Source of the DNA: Lingula anatina | Taxonomy: Eukaryota > Brachiopoda > Lingulata > Lingulida > Lingulidae | DNA: 31,620 nt | Direction of reading: 5' to 3' | Assembly (NCBI RefSeq): GCF_001039355.2 | Contig: NW_019774847.1 | Location: 1,101,336 to 1,132,955, forward strand | Shown: positions 1 through 11,187 of the stretch, in pieces | Layout: every line of letters begins with the position of its first letter | How positions within the stretch are numbered: the first letter of the stretch is position 1 | The notes under the pieces: generated by a model | Database searches by the model: none | The model's input: the letters and a program-made list of their open reading frames with translations, nothing else | What the model was told of the DNA's origin: nothing | Program-made: the position numbers and the translations under genes

Positions 1-402
1 GGGGGGGGGGGTCATCGCAGAAAACTAATGAAGTCCATGACATAGTTGACTGTGATTAGTGACGAATATTTCTCAGCTATTTTTGTTCATTTTGTACTCA
101 ATGGAATAAAATTCAAAGTGGCAGGCAATATAATGCTTATAATGTGGAATTTCAACTTGCGTATCATCGGCACAGGATATCTACAGTGTGATTTCTAGAC
201 CACAAATAGGGCCTACTATAAAAACATTCCACGTCTAGTATATTCATTCCACTGCCAAAGTTTTTGGATTAATTTTGAGTGCAAATATTTTAAAGGTGCT
301 CTCCGGTATCGTTTCAAGTGCCCCCTCCTGGAACCACGTTGTCGAACAACCGACCAATGATGATCGAGATAAGTTATCTGTTACCCGGGCGACATTGCGG
401 TG

Positions 403-430
403 GTCATGTGACGTAGATTTAAAAGGCACG
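403..430 (+). promoter_or_regulatory. Core promoter of ependymin-related gene A (TATA-like block)
   Basis: The block runs GTCATGTGAC, then AGATTTAAAAGGCACG. It matches the block at 5207-5233, which sits at nearly the same distance ahead of the second copy's start codon. The TATA-like core (TTTAAAAGG) lies about 115 bp before the ATG. An E-box-like CANNTG (CATGTG) lies directly upstream. Seen: conservation between the two copies in otherwise diverged flanks. Inferred: core promoter with a transcription start near 445-450. Confidence 0.55.
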
Positions 431-532
431 CCGAGCCATTGTCGGTGCATTTTGGCATTGGAACAGTACCCTGCGAGCATTGGTTCCTATAAATCCTGTT
501 CTCTGTAAAGTTTGTAGAATTCCACACAGAAG

Positions 533-2921
533 ATGTTACTGGTAGCTGTATGTCTGGGGATACTGGCTGTGGCCGCGGCAGATAAAAAGCCCTGCTGTGC
601 ACCTCCACAGTGGGAAGGACTGATTGGAGAGACAATCGGTGGAGACCATGAGGGCAAACCCTGGCTTTTACAGGTACGACGTGGGTCAGCCTGCAAACGT
701 TACAGCGTAGAATCATTGGAACTCAGATTGTAGATGTAATGCTTTATTTTACATGAAACACGTTGATATGTATATCTTTTATTACCAACTAGAATACACA
801 ACACTGGGAATTATAATTATGCAGCGGAATAAGAAATATGATGGTAATTGTGTTTTTACTTTGCATGAACCAGTGATTCTAAATAAAAGCCTGTTATCTG
901 AATTTGTGCGGTTTCTTTCTGATTTTTTGTTTTATCCTGACTGTCCTGACGCAGCCGTTATCTATTTTTATATAGGGGAATTGCAAACCCTGCAAATGTC
1001 TGGATAAATGAGCAATTTCAGAAAGGTACGCAATCATGTACTAGAAGCTGAATTCCTAAGTTTATGTTCGGTTTTTGGTCGATTTCAGGAGGGTGCCCAG
1101 CTGTCGGTCTCGTGGCCAGATAAAAAGATGAACGTGATGGGCCAGGCCAACATGACTGGCGGAACCAGTGTCATGTTCAGGGTCATTCTGGATTACAAGG
1201 CGGTCAGTAGGATATTTTATTTTTTATCGCATTCTGTCCATTTTACATTCATTCTCTTGCGTTTATTCGTTTATTCATTTACGAAGGTAGTAACTGATTT
1301 TCATTTCAGAAACAACAATACACCATAGTCCACAAAAAATGCACTAAAGCTGCCATTGCAGACGAAATGATTAACGGAGTCCCATGTGAGTATCATGGGA
1401 TAATTTGGAACAACTCGGCTTTCGTATGCTGAGTCATGCCAGTGCCCCGTTTTGGTGTCGGAATCATCCGAGACTTACCGAAGAACGTTATCCCTTTATT
1501 TTACATTTGTAGTTATGCAAAACAGAGATACAAAGACTATTGTTTTTATAGTTCTATTTTCAAAGATAATCTTTGTTAACTTCCCAATCAACGTACTTGA
1601 CAGAGATACAAAGACTATTGTTTTTATAGTTCTATTTTCAAAGATAATCTTTGTTTACTTCCCAATCAACGTACTGAACTGTTTAGTCCTAGCCAATGCC
1701 ACGTCTTATACAGGGCGCCAAATTTTACCACTCTTTGAAACTATGAGGAAAGCTAGGGGAGGGGTGTCCTTCACCTGTGAGATACACAATAAAAACCCAA
1801 AGCTCATTCCTAAATGCATTAACGGCACTTTCCGCCGTCTATTTCATTCCAGCCAACGCCACCTACGCTGGCACCTTCTACTTTGGCGCCGGCAAGGATA
1901 ACGAGTTGATGTTCGACACGTGGCTGGTCAAGTACAAAGGCATGGACTTCCAGTCTGAACTGACCACCACTGTGAAGGACTGCATCCCCATCAGCTGGTT
2001 TGCCTTCGGGACGGTCAACAAAGGTACACAAACCTCGTGTTTCTGGCCAGTATAACTACATCAGCATATTTAACTTGAGGGCCGGCGTAGCACCGTTACC
2101 ATTGTTGTCATTTTATCATTGACTGCTTTGTCATCGTTCTCTCAGAACGAACTAGATAAACTACGAATAATATACGACCATTTACATTTAAGCATTTCAT
2201 ATAATTATATGGGTATTTGGCTCATCAACCAAACTTTTGGTCCGAAAACTTAATGGCAGAAAGCACCGTTTTGAAAAGTACTAGTTCAGTTGTCCGCGCC
2301 GTACCTTGTGGAATTTCCTTTGTTATTTTAAAACATTACGGCTGGGCTTGTGATAAATAAGTATACATTTTTGGTATAACATGCAATAGCATATATCACT
2401 ATCAGATAATAGCATATATAACTATCAGATAAGATATCTTCATCATATATGAGCCACGTGACATAACGTATGTGTATTATCATTTCAGATAAGCTGATAG
2501 AGACGGTTGGGTTTGTGAATGTCACCCTTGGAATTAAGGACAACAGCGTTTTTACTGTGCCAGACATCTGCAAGAAGGCGTCTAATGAGGTAGGTCAAGG
2601 GACAGGAAGGGATCAGTTTTATGCAATGACGCTTGTTACACTATAGTAATAAATATGTCCCTACAATATATACTTAAAGCGGTAACCATAGTCACATTTT
2701 TATGAAAAAAATTATTATGTTGATTGCTCTTATTTAACGGCAAATATTTTGGAGATACTGATGTGATTTGAAATTAACCATAAATACTTATCTAATGGTT
2801 TTGTAAATAATTGAATTAAAACGACGTAATATGTCTGTAACTTAATATGCCCTTGTTTCTTTTTCAGTACCCACACCCAGTACTGGCGGGTATGGATGGA
2901 ATGTTCCGACTGAAGTTATAA
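533..2921 (+). CDS. EPDR: Ependymin-related secreted glycoprotein, copy A (6 exons, 218 aa)
   Basis: Exons 533-673, 1089-1202, 1310-1385, 1853-2023, 2489-2589 and 2868-2921 sum to 657 nt with consistent phases and end in TAA. All introns are GT-AG. The product starts with a hydrophobic signal peptide (MLLVAVCLGILAVAAA, residues 1-16). The ependymin-family start PCCAPPQWEG follows, then later cysteines in KKCTK, KDCIP and PDIC, and three N-glycosylation sequons (NMT, NAT, NVT). About 200-220 residues is usual for the family. Ependymin-related proteins are secreted, calcium- and lipid-associated proteins of the extracellular space, and are expanded in many marine invertebrates. The exact role cannot be read here. 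The start is chosen for the signal peptide and for agreement with copy B. Copy B lies 2.4 kb downstream on the same strand, so this is a tandem duplication. Homology is certain; function is inferred. Confidence 0.9.
1523..1679 (+). repeat. 78-bp tandem duplication in intron 3 of EPDR copy A
   Basis: Two almost identical 78-bp units begin at about 1524 and 1602 (shared start AGAGATACAAAGACTATTG). They lie wholly inside the intron. The equivalent intron of copy B does not contain them, so the duplication is younger than the gene duplication or was lost there. About 10 bp further on, at 1690-1703, the string AGCCAATGCCACGT equals the first bases of copy B exon 4 plus its AG. This could be a relic of a copied acceptor or chance. 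Confidence 0.8.
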
Positions 2922-3128
2922 GTCAAGTAGCTATGACGTCACTTTAATCAATGAAGTCACATATTTCAATGACGTCATACAGACACCAATGGCCATGATG
3001 TCACAAGCACACATGACACCGCATCAAAAAGAACTTAGATGCATTTTTATGAAATATACATCTGTTTGGTATGATCAACGAGGCGTGTTGCTCGGTTGTT
3101 ATCATAAAGACAAAACATCTCCAATAAA
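2922..3128 (+). terminator. 3' UTR of EPDR copy A with CRE-like repeats and poly(A) signal
   Basis: The AATAAA at 3123-3128 is followed by GATTTCTC. The same string follows the AATAAA of copy B at 7726-7731, which supports real 3' ends. The UTR carries palindromic TGACGTCA at 2934 and 2970, with one-base variants at 2952 (TGAAGTCA) and 2996 (TGATGTCA). Three of the four are spaced exactly 18 bp apart. Confidence 0.65.
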
Positions 3129-3310
3129 GATTTCTCTTAATCGAATGACATTTTGTTGTTAAATTTATTTTACCTGTACCACGGAAGGGGACTCTTCTAA
3201 CTGTCGAACATAATTTTACAAATGCAGGGGTGCGAAACCATCCGATTTGATAAAAATAACTTTTGAAATGTTGAAAAAACGTAAGTGCTTGAACCATTAC
3301 CTTTATGTAA

Positions 3311-3648
3311 TTAAAGGGATAATAACTCTTGTATGAGATCTATATTTCACAATAAAAACATTGTGAATAACTCATAGAAATATAATAAATTCTGTTTTAC
3401 CACAAAAACGGCAGTTATAGCTATTATTGTGATATCTGAGCTTGTCTTTAGACCACGTGACCTCCATTGATGGTATACTCTGTTAAAATCTCTTAAGAGA
3501 TTTTAACAGAAAAACAAACTTAGAAAAAAACAGGGACTAACTTTGTATGTAAAAATGGAATCATTAACCATTGGTTAGTATGGGAAAATTGTTGTTTACT
3601 CCAGGAAAATTCATTTTTGGCCGTAACGAAGAGTTATTACCCTTTTAA
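3311..3648. mobile_element. TTAA-flanked MITE (about 338 bp) with central palindrome
   Basis: The left end reads TTAA then AGGGATAATAACTCTTG. The right end is its inverted match, AAGAGTTATTACCCTT then TTAA. TTAA at both ends is the target-site duplication typical of piggyBac-type elements. No transposase is encoded, so this would be a non-autonomous copy. A perfect 32-bp palindrome sits near the middle at 3479-3510. Family assignment rests only on the TTAA and is tentative. Confidence 0.6.
3479..3510. repeat. Perfect 32-bp spacer-free palindrome
   Basis: The half-site TCTGTTAAAATCTCTT is followed directly by its exact reverse complement, with no mismatch and no loop. It lies about 15 bp from the centre of the MITE, so it may be the fold point of that element rather than a host control site. 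Confidence 0.85.
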
Positions 3649-5206
3649 TGGCCATCTGTAAAATACCTACAATGGAATCGCGTCAAATTTCACAGATATT
3701 ATACGCTAGCGAACATGATCGGGGCCTACAGATATTCACTTCGGCTGCCTAGATTTTGTATACAAGAGAATGCATGCTTCGTGCAGCTTGTTGTTGTTGA
3801 CCTTCCAAAGGTTGGTCATCATTGGGATATACTGTATATGGGTCTCAAATGTTTTTGTTATATTATTTGTGTGAGGGCGCATACTGTATACAGTACGTGT
3901 ATACGTGTGGGCGTGTATTTAGTCTGTATCAGCTAGATTTTGATTGGGCCTTGTTACATATTTGTGACATTTTGCTAGTAAAAGCTTAGTATTTCAAAAA
4001 TGACTTTTAAAAAAATCTTATATTAAGTGAAAAATACTTTTTAGAAAAATATCTTATGCTAAAGAGAAAAATACGGTAAATTACATTGCTACGTCAAATA
4101 TTTTTTGTATGTTGATGTTTTTTCTATCCAATTTGGTAACATTTTCATAATAATAATAATAATAATAATAATAAAATAATAATAATAATAATAATAATTC
4201 TTTAAATTTGCCATAGTTCAAAGCATAATGTAAAATTAATGAGTAAAATTTAAATATGAATCGAAGGATCAAACCAAATAAGAAAACTCTGCAAACATAT
4301 TTAAAACTTTTAAATTATAAATTATTCCAAGATATACTGGATGCAAATGTTGCTAAAACAATAGGAATGTTAAGATAGAAATTTTGTGACCGTAGGTTCA
4401 AACAATTTTCTTGAGTTCTTTTTAATAGTGAAGAAGAATTAGATCTAGGTGTCATAAATTCAGTAGATTTGATGTAAACGGTCCTAACATTGTAATAAGT
4501 ATAAGGGCATTCTCTTCTATCAAATCTTAAAAAACAGTTAATGAATAACAAAAATTTAAAAACATTACTTTAAAACTGGATGCGACTGCATTTCTTTGAG
4601 AACTGTTTTGAATTTGACCTTGATGACCATATTATTGAGAGGGTCCCATGTATGAAAATATTTTGGGTGTAATGTTTGAACATTTGTCTTTTTTACTAAG
4701 AATGCCTTGGCACAAGTAGCACGTCTATTTAGTTCATTCAGGAAGAAAAACCTTCGAGTCTTTTTAAAAATATATGTATGACACTGACAGCAAACTAACA
4801 GATTTTCAATTGCGCAACCTCCACACTACAAATACAGCTGATTCAATATTCGATAGTTGACAATGTGACCCTCAGTTTTTCACAATAATTGGTGGTGTCC
4901 CAGTTGATGGTGCGTCCTACTGTTGTTGGAGAGGGCACTACGTAGTAGTATTATAGGAGATTCAGTGCTTGCTGTAAACATCTCTTCTTCAGAGCCGATA
5001 AAAATCACTAAAATATCCTTGCATTTGAAATGTTTTTTATTATAATTCTCACGCGTGAATTACGGTTATATGCTCATTTTGTCTGCATTGGTTAAAATAC
5101 GTCCAGGTGTTAAAGTCTGTGTACTTGCATTTGCCCTCTACCCCCCCCTCCCCCGGCACCCTGAGTCAATCACGCAGTCACCTTATGACTGGGTGACCAT
5201 CTGACT
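3649..5206. other. AT-rich intergenic stretch between the two EPDR copies
   Basis: I find no supported gene. Short ORFs here are AT-rich and interrupted. An (AAT)n microsatellite occupies 4148-4198. A C-rich run occurs near 5142-5155. Nothing else is assigned. Confidence 0.6.
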
Positions 5207-5233
5207 GTCAGGTGACACAGATATAAAGGCACG
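5207..5233 (+). promoter_or_regulatory. Core promoter of ependymin-related gene B (TATA box)
   Basis: GTCAGGTGAC is followed by AGATATAAAGGCACG, giving a good TATA box (ATATAAAGG at 5221) about 120 bp before the ATG. An E-box-like CAGGTG lies upstream. The block aligns with that of copy A at 403-430. The 5' UTRs also match (for example GCATTGGTTCCTAT), so promoter and leader were duplicated with the gene. Confidence 0.6.
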
Positions 5234-5340
5234 TACGATTCGTCAATGTTAGCGCATTAAAAACACTGGAACAGCATCGTGCGCGCATTGGTTCCTATTA
5301 ATCCTGTTCTTTGTAAAGTTTGTACAACTCCACACACATC

Positions 5341-5555
5341 ATGTTGCTGGTAGCGGTATGTCTTGGGATACTGGCTGTGGCCGCAGCAGATAAAAAGCCC
5401 TGCTGTGCGCCTCCTCAGTGGGAAGGACTTCTGGCGGAGAAGATGGGTACAGACCACCAGGGCAAGGCCTGGCTTTTACAGGTACCACACAATGTACAGG
5501 GTGCGGGGCATGGAGTTTATGGAGGGGTTTTTATATGAGACGCCAGGTGAAGTCG

Positions 5556-5586
<31 letters not shown>

Positions 5587-7464
5587 TTATATTTTTTAAA
5601 TCTCAAATATTTTAGACTTATTTTCAGTCCTGGTGATATTTCAGGAGGGTGCGTTGATGTCTGTGTCATGGCCAGACAAGAAGATAAACTTCATGGGTCA
5701 GGTAAACGCTACAGGGGGCACCAGTGTCAAGTTCAGAGTCATTCAAGATTACAAGGCGGTGAGCAGAAATACTTACACAGCAGTCCTTCCTTCATCGTCT
5801 ATGCTTTTATTGACATATTCAATCGCTCGTCTTTACACTCACTTCTTTACTTAGAGATACATTCATTCTAGCCCCCCTCCCTCTCACCCACACACCAATA
5901 CACGGCATATTTGTACCCGGTATGTAACTACAAGGTACTTAGTCTGCAAGAAAAAAAAGATTTTTTCTCGTAATTTCAGATGCATTAAAAACGATAGGGT
6001 GTTTTGTGTTAGTTCATCATTGTGGGTTACTTGATTGAGTCTGTGATTTATGAACTTCATGATTTTTATTGTAGAAGCAACAGTATGCTATAGTCCACAA
6101 AAACTGCACTAAAACTGCCCTTGCGGAGGAAATGATCAACGGAGTCCCACGTGAGTAACGCTGGAACGTCTGGAACACCTTGCAATTTGCTAATATAGGG
6201 GCAATAGTTTCTTCTTGTACTGGTTACCCTGCTTAAACATGGCAACAGTAAGTTTTCTAACGAACATAAGGGAGGGGCTGGTACAAAAATCCATTGTTGC
6301 ATTAACGACTCTTTCCACCATTGGGTTGTTTCCAGCCAATGCCACGTACGTTGGTACTTTCTACCTTGGCGCCGGCAAAGACAACGAGCTGATGTTTGAC
6401 ACGTGGCTGATCAAGTACAAAGGCATGGACTTCCAGTCTGAACTGGCCACCACCGTGAAGGACTGCATCCCCATGAGCTGGTTTGCCTTCGGAACGGTCA
6501 ACAAAGGTACATAAACCTCGTGTTACTGCATTGCCAGTTACCACATCAGAGTATATACAGTGGACAGTTAGAATTTTTTGGTAATTTTGTTCTATGGAAT
6601 AGGTTTTCAATTGAGCATGAATGATTATCAAAGTGGAATACTGTGCTGGCTCCTGTTTAAATGGTCCAAGTGTGCCCTTTTGATTTGAAAAATTAAAGAA
6701 AAACAAAAACAGAGAATGTGATGTAAAATGGGATTATCGCATGTATGCACTTTTGTCTATTGCAATGACTATTAATTGTCCTGTTTCTAAATTCATAACC
6801 AGTGTTTCTAATTATCAGACAACATATCATGATATCAGGCCCTCCTGACCTAACCTTTACGTTTTTATCACTTCAGATAAACTGATCCAGTCTGCTGGCA
6901 TTGTGAACGTGACACTTGGAATTAAGGACAACAGCGTTTTTACTGTGCCAGACATCTGCAAGAAGGCGTCAAATGAGGTAAGTCGAGGGACCGGGACATT
7001 CCTGTTATACTGTGTGTTAACTAATGACAGCTTCATCACTGTTAAATATATTAAACCGCAATTTATTTCAGTCCATACCGCTGCGATGTCTTGATTATAT
7101 ACCAGTACAGGGACATACTGCTACTTGTAGAACGAAATACATGTCACTTTTTGATAACTGTTTAAAAAAAAACAACAGATTTTAATTGGTCGATCAACGT
7201 ACGTTTAACATACAATAAATTACCGATACATACAGACTACTGTACATGAACCTGTATGTATACATGTAATAAAAAAATTCCCTGTGTGCAAAGCAAGCGT
7301 TGTCGTGTTTGCCTGATTGTCCAAAGGCAAGTGAACATATTTGTAAGAGGTACAGTTGTACGTGTTAAATGTCTGTAACTTCATTTGCTGTAACTTCATT
7401 TCTATTTCAGTACCCACACCCAGTCCTGGCGGGTATGGCTGACCAGTTCCGTCTGCGGCTGTAA
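5341..7464 (+). CDS. EPDR: Ependymin-related secreted glycoprotein, copy B (6 exons, 218 aa)
   Basis: Exons 5341-5481, 5645-5758, 6075-6150, 6336-6506, 6877-6977 and 7411-7464 have exactly the same lengths and phases as copy A (657 nt, TAA stop). By hand alignment the proteins differ at about 34 of 218 positions. The signal peptide and PCCAPPQWEG start are identical. The later cysteines (KNCTK, KDCIP, PDIC) and three sequons (NAT, NAT, NVT) are kept. Differences concentrate in exon 1 after WEG and in exon 2. Exon 5 shares a 56-nt run identical at DNA level with copy A, including silent sites. Intron 1 holds a (TTTA)n microsatellite at 5557-5588. Both copies are intact, so both are probably functional. 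Role as for copy A: secreted extracellular protein; the ligand is not readable. Confidence 0.9.
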
Positions 7465-7725
7465 GTCAACATAATGTGACGTACGCGTATAAACCGTGAT
7501 TAACGACGTCACATGTACACCAAAAAACAATGATGTCAAACGTACAGCAAAGTGACATCACATATGAACGAATAACAATGACGTTGTCAATGGACACGTT
7601 GCAGAGAATTTTTGTTGGACAAAAGATTCTGAAAGAACCTGTTTGTCTCTGTACTATGCAACACATTGGATTTATTCAAAGAAAGTGGTGAACATGTGGC
7701 TGTAAAGGTTACATAACACATTTTC

Positions 7726-7731
7726 AATAAA
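7726..7731 (+). terminator. Poly(A) signal of EPDR copy B
   Basis: AATAAA is followed by GATTTCTTCC, matching the poly(A) region of copy A. It lies 262 bp after the stop codon. The UTR between again carries TGATGTCA/TGACATCA-like motifs, less regular than in copy A. Confidence 0.65.
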
Positions 7732-7739
7732 GATTTCTT

Positions 7740-9321
7740 CCTGACTTGAACCATTTTTGTTGTTTACGGTAGCAGTATTTAGGGCTCACCAAACATTATA
7801 CTAATGTTTTGTAAAACTGGATTTAACGTCAAATCTTGAAAGGAAGAATAGAATCAAAACAAAAGTTAATTTTTAAAATTATTATTCATTGTAGGGATAA
7901 AATCTGAGGGGTATAAATAAAAAACACAAATGAAAAATTAAAGTTTTTCACTAAAAGTACAAGCATAGCTTAAAGGCTAGACAGTACAGGTACTAGTACA
8001 TGGAATATGAGATACTAGTGGCATACTTAATTACTGGATCTAGATTTACCTGTTCATGTATTACAGAATGATGTAAAGTTTTAAAAAAAGTTAGAATCCT
8101 TTATCTGCATTGAACAGATCACCAGGTATTCTATAGAGACAAAAATGACACTATCTTTTCTATTAGCATTATGAATGTCACATACAACCATTAAAAAAGT
8201 TTGATTACATGTAAATAGGTGGGTATCTTCTTCCTGCATGCCACTGTTATTTTAACAAGTGAAAACAATATTAATACAAGTGACAGTGTTAACATGCAAG
8301 TGTAAGATATATCTACAGGATACTGTCAGTACGAACTCTTCTCTCCATATATTATACTTGTAGTCATACTGGTCTCAACAGACAATGACAAAGTCAGCTG
8401 AGCTCTCAAAAAACAGAACAGACTAGTTTTTACCTGTGAATAAAACAAACCATTTAATATTGAAACTGCACAAGATATAATGCAGCAGTTGAGAACTCAG
8501 AAGGGATTTTGAATAAATGACAGTATAAAATCCTGGATCCCTAAATGTACACATTAGTAAAAGAGACAATCCAGCTGTCAGCCCTACTGTTACTCTAATT
8601 TAGTAAGAACAGGACAGAACCAGTTTCTGTATAAAATACATGTACTAGTTATGTATTCAAGTCTACTGAAACATTGGGTACATTAACCATATATTAACCA
8701 TTACTGTGAAGTAACTAATCTCAAAATTTAACCAAACAGAAGTTATTAACTTTGTGATTCTGCCACATAGGCAAAGAACATGATATCCATAATCTAAGTA
8801 TGTTTATATGTATGTAATGCTCCATAGCGCGGCCCTCTGGGGTATTTGACATTTTTTGGAACTCAAGACACATGAAAAACATTGCAGCATTCACATGAAA
8901 AGTGGGGGCGTCTTAAGAGTCCAAAGGTTCATTGGTCCGAAAAATCTTAGCATTTTCGTCAGTTTTTTAATCAAGGGTTCGTTGGTCCGAAGGTTCTTTA
9001 GTGAAGTTTCAAACCAATGAACCTTGGGACTATTGAACCTTCAGACTATTGCTATGGCCCCTGAAAAACAATCTTCATCAGTGGAGAGTTCTACATTGTG
9101 ACCTGATTAAAAAGACTGTGATGTTACTGCTTCGCAGAAGTATCTCCTCTACTGTCATCTGTAAACTTCAAGTGGGAGAGACACCTCACTTCTTCTGCAA
9201 CAAACAGTTCATGACTTTACTCACAGCTTCAATAATTAACAACTTAAGATGTGTGCCAATTAAAAACTATTGGCAACAGTACATAAAACACTAAGACTCT
9301 AAATCCATCGTTTTTGACCAG
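7740..9321. other. AT-rich intergenic region; one inverted-repeat relic
   Basis: No gene could be supported. At 8921-9052 a short element repeats GGTTCATTGGTCCGAA, GGTTCGTTGGTCCGAAGG and, inverted, CCAATGAACCTTGGGACTATTGAACCTTC. This looks like the ends of a degraded inverted-repeat element. The rest shows nothing recognisable. Confidence 0.5.
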
Positions 9322-9327
9322 TTTATT
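9322..9327 (-). terminator. Poly(A) signal of the LRR gene (minus strand)
   Basis: AATAAA on the minus strand, 17 bases past the inferred TAA at 9345-9347. This is close for a poly(A) signal but supports a gene end here. Confidence 0.45.
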
Positions 9328-9344
9328 AAAGATAGCTGGACTTT

Positions 9345-11123
9345 TTAGAACTGCAGAACGTGATTCTGAAAAATAATGTTCTATATTATTTTAATGTACT
9401 ATAGTATGCTGTGAAGGGATTGGGAGTAAGGTTTGAATTAAATAATATCCCCTTCCATTAATATTTGCAGACAGGTTTACCTTTTTCTTCTTTCCTTTTC
9501 CCTTTTTCTTCTTCTTTTTAAGTCCTGTTGCCAGTTTACAGATTGCACTGAAGGTTTCAGAGGCCATTCTGGTTGTGGTCTTTAACTTAACACCACCAAG
9601 TTTTCCTGGAGCTAGAACACCAAACAACAGCCAGGGAATTAGCACTGAGTGAATAGGCACGCACCACAATTCATTAAACAGAACACTCTTGGCTTAAGCC
9701 TATTAAACCTACTTCAACTTTTTGTTATAGCACAGTTAGAAATGGATAACTAGCAATTTGCCTTTACAACTGGCATTGTTTCAACCTAGTTTCAGTCATT
9801 TGTAATCTTTCTTAAACCACCTTTTTGTAGCTACATTGACATTAAATTTAGCTTTGAAGGGAAAGAAAAAAATCTTCAGATCCAGAAAATAGGCAATAAT
9901 GACAGAACAAAAATCAAAAACAATTCAATAAAAAATGGCAATGTAAACAGCAGAGCACCTGCAGACTGAAATGATGTAAAAACTGTTGTTCATTAAGCTT
10001 AAGTTATAGGGGGTTGCCAGCAAGATGATGATGACCCTTTGGGTTTTAATTTGTGGAACTGTGTGAAATCAGAGCCCATTAATTAGTATTCTGTTATCTC
10101 ACCTTCTTTCCTGTCTTTTAATGCTTCCAAGATTTCCTTTCCTCCCAGTTCTCCTATGTGATTGTCTTCAAGGTCAATTTCTTCAAGACACAGAGAGTTT
10201 GCAATAAGCCTGGAAGAATGTGTACAGTGCTGTACAGTGCTGTAGTAGTGCTCAATTCATTATCACACCCAACACAATGTTAGCAGCACAACTACCACAA
10301 TGAGAAACGACCAAATTCATCTCTAAATTATAAGAGTAATATGTTCATTCTTTCTAAATGCTTGAATTGCTTACTTCCTGAACAACCTCATACATATGAG
10401 AGGTGCGAACTGGGAACCGGCGCCATAGGCATCTATTCCATTGTCCGCCAGGTGAAGCTTGTGTACCCAGGGACCCACGGCGGGAGGCGGAGGGGGCTCC
10501 TTCTTCTTCTTCTTTTTACCTTAACACAACAAGCATTAAACTGTCATCAACTTGGCATAAAAGATTGCATTAACTAGATTTCTGGACTTGTTTTTAATTT
10601 TCCTCCCTACAAACTCAAGTTCATTTAAAGCAACACATAAATATCAACATTACCAACCTAGAAACTGATTTACAGAAGTAACACCTCATAAGTTAAAAGA
10701 TTTAACATTTTTCTATAAAAGCAGTTCAGTAACCTTTCTTTTTCTTCTTTCCTTTTCCTTTCCCTCCTGCAGAGCCAGGTTTCTCAGCGTCTTTTTTCTC
10801 CCCTCCTTCTCCACTGACTGCAGAGCCTATACGGTCAATGTGTCTGCCTTCCTTTTCTGGAAAAAGTAAGGTTCAAGTAATAATAATTCAAAGTTTTAAC
10901 TGGTTATTGTTTTTTTAGTTAAGTTTCTTAAGTTACCTCAAGAGGTTGAATGCCACTTCGTTATGAACATTAATGCTAATTCTATTTATATGCAATTATT
11001 TTAATCCCATACATATAATCCACAATCTTCTCTTTTACCTCTTTCCCCATCCAGACTTATTCAACTTTCTATTCATTTTCACTTACATGAACCATGGAAC
11101 ACTAAATCTTTAAACACCTGCAT

Positions 11124-11187
<64 letters not shown>

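Noticed and set aside
4081-4551. Possible LINE reverse-transcriptase remnant on the minus strand
   Set aside because: Only vague similarity in AT-rich, stop-broken frames. No motif could be named.
6302-6706. 134-codon minus-strand frame opposite EPDR-B exon 4
   Set aside because: Antisense shadow of a coding exon; the same shadow appears opposite copy A.
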